Of a stretch of DNA of 39,993 nucleotides, positions 33,789 through 39,993 are shown piece by piece. Every line of letters starts with the position of its first letter. Within the stretch, counting starts at the first letter, position 1. A program made the position numbers and the translations under genes. The stretch covers positions 1 to 39,993 of the forward strand of contig JAEEOB010000148.1 in the NCBI GenBank assembly GCA_016284045.1. The letters are read 5' to 3'. Origin of the DNA: Bacteroidaceae bacterium (lineage in GTDB: Bacteria; Bacteroidota; Bacteroidia; Bacteroidales; Bacteroidaceae). Below the pieces are notes generated by a model. The model worked only from the letters and a program-made list of their open reading frames with translations. It searched no databases and was not told the DNA's origin.

Positions 33789-36590
33789 TTATTTCACATA
33801 GACTTTCTTACCCTTACGGAGATAGAGGCCCTGAGCGGGTGGTTCGCTGAGACGCTGTCCCTTCAGGTTATACCATTCCTCATCGACCATTTTTCCATTT
33901 TGGTCGAAGCCTGCTATACCGGTATCCACACCGGTCTCCTGGGAGATGGTCACCAGTGAATAGGCCTTCTCGCCACTGCATATAAGCTTGACATCGGCAG
34001 AGCGCTGGTCGCCTGCATTGGCTGCAACATGGAAGTTGATGATCAGCTGTTCGCCATTGACGATGTAGTCGTATTTCAGCCAGGTGCTGGCCAACAGGGG
34101 AACATGGGTATTGACTATGATGCCGGGAGCGAAGTTGGCCATGGTGACTGTCACGTCACCGCCTTCCTTAGGAACGACAGCACCGGCTGGTGAGACAGAT
34201 GTGACAATAACGCTGGGCTTACGTATATCCAACACTTTCACGTCGACGAGTTCAACGGTTCCGTTAAAGGTCTTTTTAGGACCTTCCACAGTAACCTCAT
34301 TACCCACTTCTATTCCCAGGCTGGAGAAGTTCTTCGTCTTTCCCTGGGCATCAAGAGTTCCATAGATGTAGATCTGGCCGGTCTCGTCCTCCAAGTACCA
34401 ATTGCCATAGGTAGTATTGGAGATGGACTTACAGATGCCTGTCACACGGAAGGTGTCGCCATCGGCACCTGCAATGACTTCGGCACAGGTGGAAGGCTGA
34501 AGTCCGGAGGGCTGATAGTCACCAATGAGGGCCTTGCCAGCGGCATAGACTTTACCCGTGGCCTTTTCGATGAGCAGCGCAACGACATAGAGCTTGGACT
34601 TATCCTGGATCTTACCATTGGCAGAGATATCTGCACGATAAGTGCTCTCAATCTCCTTGCCTGAGACCACCTGACCACTGATGGAGCCGTTGACACCATA
34701 GTGGACGCCCCAGCCATCGATGGCTACATGGTCGTAAACCATATCAATGATGGTCTGTGGCTTGGTCACCAGTTCCATCAAACGGGGGTCATTACCTGCA
34801 TCTGCTGGATTGTTGGAGTAGAAATTGTACTGAGCCCATTCTGAAGTAGTGCCCTTCATTCCGTCCTCTACCAGCACATAGCCGATGGCAAAGGGAGAGT
34901 CTGGTGCATTGAAGCCCAGCTTCGTGCGGGTATCTATGCGAATGGAGGTCTTGGCCTCGTCAGCCCAGCAGGCCGTGGCAGTGATCTCACCGGGGAATGT
35001 TGTCTTCAGCACGTTTTCAATGTGATTGACAATTCCTATGTAGGGATCCACCAGAGTGCCTCGGTTCACCGTGGCTTTGGGATAGGAACCAGAACTAAAC
35101 CAACTGTAGGCAGAAGTCTCCATGGGGTCGCCGTAATGGAGGGCGATGGTCTGCACCCTATCGCCATAGGTCTCGTTCACCAGCTGGAGTCCCACGAAGC
35201 CACGTGTACACCAGCCGCACCAAGTGCCGGTAAACTCCTCCATGAGAAGCGTGGGACTGGACTGATAGTCAAGGGTGGTCAGCATACCTCTGACCTTGTT
35301 GCCATCTATCGGCACTCCGTTGATCTTGGTGATGGTAACCAGCTTTTCCTTGGGCGTGCACTCATTGTCGGCAGACAGAGTAAGCAGGAAACTGCCTTCG
35401 CAGAAACCACCATGAGAGGCAATGCCTGGAATAGAAGCCGAGGCATGCTGCTCGGCAGAGGCCACGCCATCGGAAGTCACAACATAAGAAATGTCGGTAA
35501 TATCGCTGATACCATAGTTCAACAAGTAGACAGGAACCTGCGTAGTAGTGCCCTTCATGGTATAGACGGGATCGAAGTCGTAGGGTGTAATACGATGATC
35601 GGTAAAGTTGTCGCTGCCGAAGCATACCCTGGACACCAGATTACCACTTACCTCTTTCCAACCGGCACCGTCAGGTGAGTTCAGGAAGAACGCCCCATTA
35701 CGGGTCAACGAGGTCAGGGTGCGAAGCAGGGCACGATTGCCCTCCCTGATACTGACATCGATGATATCGAACGAGAAGCCTACATAAAGTCCCCCTTCAG
35801 GGATCTCGTAACCACGGCTGAAGAGCACGTCGTTGAACTCTTCGAATTTGAGTTCACCGACATCCTTTACTTCCAGACAGCCACTGCCATCCGGTTCCGG
35901 TAGCCGAGTGGATACCCATACCTGCACGTTGGCCATGGCCAGGGAATAGGGGAAGAAGCTGAAGCCGTCGATGGTGGTTCCCTCACCGCCAACGAAGTCG
36001 TAGGGGATGAAGGTGGCAGCATTGTAGCGACCATTCTGAGGCGTGTTCTGATAATACCATCCGGCATTCTCATCGGCATCGTGGTTTGTCCACCAGAGTT
36101 GCTGGGTGGTGGCAGTCTGCCCATTGGTCATCACAATGTTCACCGTGTGCTGCTCTCCACTCACCGTTGCACGGAGGACAGCCTCCAGGCGTCCCTCCTT
36201 GACATTGGAAGCATCGAACTGCACCTGTGTCACACCCTTCTCAGTTTTAAAGTCCTTCTGGAGCGAAGAGGTTTTCATGATCACGCAGTTTCCTCCCATG
36301 CACCACTGGATACGAGCAGGACTGAGGGTGTTGCTGAGAATCTCCAATGTAGCCGACCCTGAAAGGTCAGCGCCACTGATGGATGCTAACAGGAGCCCGT
36401 TCATCGGGTCGCTGGAAGGATTCGTCTCACAGTTCAACTCTTCTGGGAAGAACACATCCGGCTCTGCCTTGATGGTCACCGTGGCGCCATCGGGAAGGGA
36501 TTGTCCACCATAGCGGAACTCAAACGTCTGTGCCTGACTGACCAATGTCATACCCAGGCAGAGTAACAATAGTGATAATAGTCTTTTCAT
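33789..36590 (-). CDS. Large secreted Omp28-like protein with CxxC, OB-like and BACON-like regions
   Basis: The 933-aa product has a signal peptide (MKRLLSLLLLCLGMTLVSQA, cleavage before Q21). The N-terminal about 400 residues are beta-rich and carry an Ig-like segment near 360-430. A thioredoxin-like stretch follows (LLMEEFTGTWCGWC, cysteines 458 and 461) of the kind seen in Omp28-family proteins. An OB-fold-like region lies near 695-785 (TFRVTGICKSIS, WYLEDETGQIYIYG), then a BACON-like domain (about 790-880). The end (EWYNLKGQRL, GLYLRKGKKVYVK) is a T9SS-like tail. It follows the Omp28-like lipoprotein gene by 23 bp and ends at a strong terminator, so it is the last gene of the redox cluster. 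A surface or secreted thiol-redox role is inferred; substrates are unknown. Confidence 0.82.
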   Translation of the reverse strand: MKRLLSLLLLCLGMTLVSQAQTFEFRYGGQSLPDGATVTIKAEPDVFFPEELNCETNPSSDPMNGLLLASISGADLSGSATLEILSNTLSPARIQWCMGGNCVIMKTSSLQKDFKTEKGVTQVQFDASNVKEGRLEAVLRATVSGEQHTVNIVMTNGQTATTQQLWWTNHDADENAGWYYQNTPQNGRYNAATFIPYDFVGGEGTTIDGFSFFPYSLAMANVQVWVSTRLPEPDGSGCLEVKDVGELKFEEFNDVLFSRGYEIPEGGLYVGFSFDIIDVSIREGNRALLRTLTSLTRNGAFFLNSPDGAGWKEVSGNLVSRVCFGSDNFTDHRITPYDFDPVYTMKGTTTQVPVYLLNYGISDITDISYVVTSDGVASAEQHASASIPGIASHGGFCEGSFLLTLSADNECTPKEKLVTITKINGVPIDGNKVRGMLTTLDYQSSPTLLMEEFTGTWCGWCTRGFVGLQLVNETYGDRVQTIALHYGDPMETSAYSWFSSGSYPKATVNRGTLVDPYIGIVNHIENVLKTTFPGEITATACWADEAKTSIRIDTRTKLGFNAPDSPFAIGYVLVEDGMKGTTSEWAQYNFYSNNPADAGNDPRLMELVTKPQTIIDMVYDHVAIDGWGVHYGVNGSISGQVVSGKEIESTYRADISANGKIQDKSKLYVVALLIEKATGKVYAAGKALIGDYQPSGLQPSTCAEVIAGADGDTFRVTGICKSISNTTYGNWYLEDETGQIYIYGTLDAQGKTKNFSSLGIEVGNEVTVEGPKKTFNGTVELVDVKVLDIRKPSVIVTSVSPAGAVVPKEGGDVTVTMANFAPGIIVNTHVPLLASTWLKYDYIVNGEQLIINFHVAANAGDQRSADVKLICSGEKAYSLVTISQETGVDTGIAGFDQNGKMVDEEWYNLKGQRLSEPPAQGLYLRKGKKVYVK

Positions 36591-36613
36591 AATCCTTTAT
36601 CTTTATTCATACT

Positions 36614-37414
36614 TCATTGATCATTTAGGGGCGCTTCATGTTGGCCGAAGGGTAGCTTTACGACCTGCTGCACACCACCATCATCATAGACAAACGCCAC
36701 CAGGGAAAGATGGTTCTTGTTCCATCCTTCGTCCAGGTCAACACGGAAAGGTAATACATACTCCTGACCCGGCTGCCAGTCAACGGGAGTTCCCCAGTCA
36801 CCATTGACAGCCTTGCGCAACACGTGGTTATGGACGAAGGAAGAGTTCATCTGTCCATCGGGCATCATCTGAGGAGCCACGATAGAATCTTCCGTCAGCC
36901 AGAGCTGCAGATGGCCTGACACAGACTGATGCACAACAGCTTTGACCTCTGCCGACAGCCCGTCGGATGCAGAAGAGTGGCAAGTCAACGAGAGATTGGC
37001 GGGTGAAGGCTGCTGCAGGGCATTGTGAACCATCGTCTGCCACTGAGTCTGCAGGGCTACCCCACCCTTCCGGTTGATGAGCCCCGACGGCTCCACTTCC
37101 ACCTGCCAATAATCATAATAGGTGTCGCCGACCTGCGTACGCAAACCTGTCAGGCGGTCACTGTTCCACACTGCCAACGGACCGGAATGGATACCCACGG
37201 CTATGACATTCTCCTTGCCATACTGCTGTTCCAGCTGTTCTATCTCAATGATGGCATTAGGACAGTTCACACAACGCTGACCGGTAAAGTCTTCAATTAG
37301 CACAGCCCTGTTGACTGCGGGCGGCTCTACATAGACCAAACGCTCGTCCTCAGGGATTTCACTACAGGCTATAGCCGTCAGCATCATCGCCAGTATGCAG
37401 AATGCTTGTTTCAT
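36614..37414 (-). CDS. Omp28-like outer-membrane lipoprotein with CxxC motif
   Basis: I place the start at 37414 (MKQAFCILAMMLTAIAC) and not at the upstream in-frame ATG at 37480, because it gives a clean lipoprotein signal with lipobox TAIAC (C17), and because the longer form would overlap the upstream gene. The mature part opens with VLIEDFTGQRCVNCPN, a thioredoxin-like strand and CxxC (C48, C51), typical of the Omp28 family, followed by a beta-rich C-terminal half. The length is 266 aa. It begins 4 bp after the stop of the DUF6029-like gene and is followed 23 bp later by a larger protein with the same kind of motif, so the two are probably made together. A cell-envelope thiol-related role is inferred. 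Confidence 0.85.
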   Translation of the reverse strand: MKQAFCILAMMLTAIACSEIPEDERLVYVEPPAVNRAVLIEDFTGQRCVNCPNAIIEIEQLEQQYGKENVIAVGIHSGPLAVWNSDRLTGLRTQVGDTYYDYWQVEVEPSGLINRKGGVALQTQWQTMVHNALQQPSPANLSLTCHSSASDGLSAEVKAVVHQSVSGHLQLWLTEDSIVAPQMMPDGQMNSSFVHNHVLRKAVNGDWGTPVDWQPGQEYVLPFRVDLDEGWNKNHLSLVAFVYDDGGVQQVVKLPFGQHEAPLNDQ

Positions 37415-37418
37415 CTCG

Positions 37419-39077
37419 TCAGAAGTTATAGTTATACGACAACGAAAGACCTTTGCTCGCAGGAACAAACCTGCACACACCTCCAGAACATTGGTAACTG
37501 GCCCTGGTACGACCGTAGCCTACCTGCAGACGATGAGCTCCGGTGCTGTAGGCTACAGAACCCATATAATAATGTACGTGTGTGTCACCGACATTATAAT
37601 TATCAGAGATACTCACCATCCAATGGGGAGCCATCGACAGTTCCAGTAAGCCAAAGGCCCAGTCGCCCTCGTCCTGTTTGGTAAAGAGATACTGAAGCTC
37701 ACTACGCAGGCTCAGATGGGGACTGATGCGGTATTTGGCTTCGCCCACAAGGATGTCAGCATGGATCATCCCGCCCTCACCCTCTATGGCCGTCATGTTA
37801 TACAACTGGTTCATATACATCAGGTTCATACGAAGCGACTTGGTGATGCGCTTCTCCACCTGCACGTTCAAGTCCTGATAATAGGTCTGGTTGCCCCATT
37901 TCCAGAAATCAGAATGATAGCCGTCAGAACCTGCCACCTGCCCGTTCAGGGTCTTCGGCTGCTGATCGATGGCATGGACATGCGAGAACTCCAGCTTCAG
38001 CGTTGTGCCATAACGACCACCGAACAGTGTCTTGGGCTTGAAGGTATAAGCTCCCTCGGCCTGATAGGCCCATTCGCCATTAGGATTGGTAGCGTAGGGA
38101 TAGGAGGCAGGAAGGGCATAGGTATGCTCCATAGTGAAAGCCGGCAGATGATTGATGGACGAAGAGATGCCCGTCATGGTGCGACGACTGCGGAAAGTCA
38201 TATTGTCGCTGCGTTTCACCTGCAGCAGCAGGCTGACGCCACGTTTAGAATAAGAACCCGACAACATGGCCACATGGCCACGACGGTAGATATAACCATT
38301 GTCGAAAGAGGGATCCTGCGATTTTCCGGCATATTCAGCCAGCAGGCTCACGTTTCCTTTCTGGAACCGGGCTCTCACGTCAAAGGCATTAACATGGGTA
38401 GGGAGGTTCAGCTTATGCAAGGCATCTGTCATAATATCCTCCTCACCTTCATGCTTGTTCACAAACGAAGCGCCAACACTCAGGTAGCTGTCCGATTGCC
38501 TCAGAGGCTTGATCCATTGATCCAGATCCACCTCCACGTCTGCACCTGATATCCAGGAGTCGTTCAGTTTCCAATAGCGACGCTGCTTACCCGACAGCAC
38601 CTTCATGGTAACGCCCGAGACCGGTTTATATAGGAGCCTGCCACCGATCAACGCGTTGTCAACGCCTAAGCTACGCTCTTCGTAGGTGCGGAAAATGAAG
38701 CCTGATCCAAACTGGTCGTAGATGCTTCCAGCCGTCAGTTCCACATTCCTGAAATGACCCTTCACATAGGCACTGCCTATGCCCCAACCCTGAAGGTCGC
38801 GTTCATAGCCTGGCAGCGGATGTTCCAAGTATTCCACACGTAGTCCTGCATCCACGAACTTGCTCTGTAGCACGACTTCTGCATAGCTGTTGGTCTGTGC
38901 CCAGTCGTCCACCTCAGTAATGCCGATCGTCTCGTCCTTCTGAGGAATCAGCACATCACTCTGTACACTTCCTGTCACAGTAACGCCCCCTCCTCCAGAC
39001 TCCTGTCCCATCAAGGGCAAGCAGGATTCCGCCAGCAGCAACGCCACAGCCATCGCCCACAGTAACCGACTACTCAT
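37419..39077 (-). CDS. DUF6029-like outer-membrane beta-barrel protein
   Basis: The 552-aa product has a signal peptide (MSSRLLWAMAVALLLAES, cleavage near MGQ) and then alternating amphipathic strands rich in aromatic residues through to a terminal aromatic residue (LSLSYNYNF), which is how outer-membrane barrels end. The overall look fits the DUF6029 family of Bacteroidetes. It lies 13 bp after the TlpA-like gene and 4 bp before the lipoprotein gene. Its function is not known; the context suggests that it belongs to an envelope module with the CxxC proteins, perhaps as a channel or assembly partner. The barrel assignment is stronger than the family name. Confidence 0.8.
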   Translation of the reverse strand: MSSRLLWAMAVALLLAESCLPLMGQESGGGGVTVTGSVQSDVLIPQKDETIGITEVDDWAQTNSYAEVVLQSKFVDAGLRVEYLEHPLPGYERDLQGWGIGSAYVKGHFRNVELTAGSIYDQFGSGFIFRTYEERSLGVDNALIGGRLLYKPVSGVTMKVLSGKQRRYWKLNDSWISGADVEVDLDQWIKPLRQSDSYLSVGASFVNKHEGEEDIMTDALHKLNLPTHVNAFDVRARFQKGNVSLLAEYAGKSQDPSFDNGYIYRRGHVAMLSGSYSKRGVSLLLQVKRSDNMTFRSRRTMTGISSSINHLPAFTMEHTYALPASYPYATNPNGEWAYQAEGAYTFKPKTLFGGRYGTTLKLEFSHVHAIDQQPKTLNGQVAGSDGYHSDFWKWGNQTYYQDLNVQVEKRITKSLRMNLMYMNQLYNMTAIEGEGGMIHADILVGEAKYRISPHLSLRSELQYLFTKQDEGDWAFGLLELSMAPHWMVSISDNYNVGDTHVHYYMGSVAYSTGAHRLQVGYGRTRASYQCSGGVCRFVPASKGLSLSYNYNF

Positions 39078-39090
39078 CTTTTACCACTTA

Positions 39091-39597
39091 TCATTTATCT
39101 TTTTCCCCTGCAGAAGCGCAGATCTTCCTTACCTCTTCTATCAGTTCCTCCTCAGCTCCGTCAGTATAGCCCTGATGCTTATAGGCTATACGTCCCTTGC
39201 CATCTATAATCAATGTATAAGGAATGAGCTGAATGCCTAAAGCCCGTTTGAAGTCACTGTTCGGATCAAGCAATACTTCGTAGGGCCATCCGGAACGGTC
39301 GACCAAAGGTTTCACCTTATTAATATGATGGGCTTCATCTATAGAGACTGCTATCAACTTAACACCTGTCTCCTCCTGCCATTCATCGTAGACTTCGCTG
39401 ATGGCACTCAACTCACGGTTGCACGGTTTACACCAGGTGGCAAAGAAGTCAATAATCAATGGGCGGCCACCATTCTGCAGTGTATCAGTACGTACAGCCT
39501 TTCCACTGATATCCTTCAAGTCTACGGCGGGCAACTGTGCATCAACGGTAAGCACACCCATCAGCATAGACAAACAAAATAAGATACGTAGTTTCAT
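39091..39597 (-). CDS. TlpA/ResA-like periplasmic thioredoxin
   Basis: The 168-aa product has a signal peptide (cleavage near DA-Q, residue 20) and a thioredoxin-like domain with active site WCKPC (C56, C59) preceded by PLIIDFFAT, plus the cis-proline region LIPYTLIID and a downstream GRIAYKHQGY strand. This matches the TlpA-like family, which catalyses thiol-disulfide exchange in the periplasm. No lipobox is seen, so it should be soluble or loosely attached. It is the first gene of a four-gene cluster with two further CxxC proteins, which suggests that it supplies or removes electrons for them. The -7 element at 39706-39713 lies about 110 bp upstream. Confidence 0.9.
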   Translation of the reverse strand: MKLRILFCLSMLMGVLTVDAQLPAVDLKDISGKAVRTDTLQNGGRPLIIDFFATWCKPCNRELSAISEVYDEWQEETGVKLIAVSIDEAHHINKVKPLVDRSGWPYEVLLDPNSDFKRALGIQLIPYTLIIDGKGRIAYKHQGYTDGAEEELIEEVRKICASAGEKDK

Positions 39598-39876
39598 ATC
39601 CTTTCTAATTAAATGACAATTACTTCAGCTTCAAGCCTTCTATATCACTAACCACTGCAAGGTGTGATAAAACACCTTTGCTTTCGGTCAACTGATAAGT
39701 TGCTGCAAATGTACACAAAAAACTTGAATTATAGGCCAGTCCAATAAAGATTTTATTATCTTTAGATGAAAGATAATGAAAAACGACAGAAAAGCGAAAC
39801 AAATAGCTATTCATTTTCAATAGCGTATCAAAGGTGTGAATAATTGAAAAAGGTAAGCAATGAGCAAGGAAAACGA
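39598..39876. other. Leader and intergenic region before the redox cluster
   Basis: This AT-rich stretch holds the probable promoter, a leader hairpin (AAGGTGT/ACACCTT, arms 39659-39665 and 39672-39678) and no convincing gene. A minus-strand open frame at 39620-39892 starts inside the rRNA terminator and is not credible. Confidence 0.6.
39706..39713 (-). promoter_or_regulatory. Probable -7 element for the redox cluster
   Basis: On the minus strand this reads TACATTTG, matching TAnnTTTG. I could not find a well-spaced -33 TTTG, so only half of the promoter is supported. Confidence 0.4.
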
Positions 39877-39878
39877 AG

Positions 39879-39908
39879 AAGCCCTGCTCCACGACTGTGG
39901 AACAGGGC
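39879..39908 (-). terminator. rRNA operon terminator
   Basis: Arms 39879-39891 and 39896-39908 pair over 13 bp with one mismatch (AGCCCTG/CAGGGCT core), followed on the minus strand by a T-rich run (TTCTTCGTTTTCC). It lies 14 bp beyond the end of the 5S rRNA. Confidence 0.85.
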
Positions 39909-39922
39909 TCCGTTCTCTAAAG

Positions 39923-39993
39923 AAGGCGGCCTCCTACTCTCCCGCATTGCATTGCAGTACCATCGGCGCAGGCGGGCTTAACTTCTCTGTTCG
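39923..39993 (-). rRNA. rrf: 5S ribosomal RNA, partial (3' part)
   Basis: Read on the minus strand, the window edge begins CGAACAGAGAAGTTAAGCCC and continues through GCGCCGATGGTACTGCA to a GGGAGAGTAGG-type 3' arm, the conserved order of bacterial 5S rRNA with a Bacteroidetes-like sequence. About 70 nt are present; the 5' part and the rest of the rRNA operon lie beyond the window. The 3' end is set at about 39923 from the terminal-stem GCCGCCTT and could be off by a few bases. Confidence 0.93.

Noticed and set aside
39620-39892. 90-aa minus-strand open frame upstream of the TlpA-like gene
   Set aside because: It starts inside the rRNA terminator hairpin and spans the promoter and leader of the next gene.

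Overview
The window looks like a chromosomal segment of a Prevotella/Bacteroides-type bacterium (Bacteroidales). The support is indirect but consistent: Bacteroidetes-style promoter elements (TTTG, about 20 bp, TAnnTTTG), type IX secretion (T9SS)-like C-terminal tails on secreted proteins, Omp28-family and BACON-like domains, near absence of strong Shine-Dalgarno sites, and a Bacteroidetes-like 5S rRNA end. No mobile-element transposase, tRNA or CRISPR array was seen.

Left and centre (1-32249, + strand) is a surface-protein locus. It holds three giant secreted proteins built from [FY]GGG-type short repeats: a 5'-truncated one (to 10453) ending in a T9SS-like sorting domain, one of 2455 aa (15236-22603) and one of 2900 aa (23547-32249). 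A 477-aa secreted protein (10518-11951) shares its N-terminal module with the 2455-aa giant and has a T9SS-like tail. A 1.1-kb intergenic region (11952-13079) carries a MITE-like inverted repeat, a strong terminator, paired near-palindromes and a well-formed promoter overlapped by a perfect 20-bp palindrome. From that promoter a compact set of genes appears to be read: a degenerate AAA-ATPase/PD-(D/E)XK protein, a RhuM/PLD-like protein, giant 2, a second and internally damaged RhuM/PLD-like protein, and giant 3. Each RhuM gene sits directly in front of a giant-protein gene, and each is flanked by short direct repeats that come from the start region of the downstream giant gene. This repeated pairing is the most unusual thing here.

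Giant 3 (+) and a sensor histidine kinase (-) converge on 32250-32532, which holds a GC-rich cruciform-capable block and seven copies of a 22-bp tandem repeat.

Right side (32533-39993, - strand) reads leftwards: the end of an rRNA operon (partial 5S with terminator), then a four-gene envelope redox cluster (TlpA-like thioredoxin, DUF6029-like barrel, Omp28-like lipoprotein with CxxC, large Omp28-like protein with CxxC, an OB-like segment, a BACON-like segment and a T9SS-like tail), a 19-bp-stem terminator, then the histidine kinase. All family assignments come from reading motifs by eye, without a database search.
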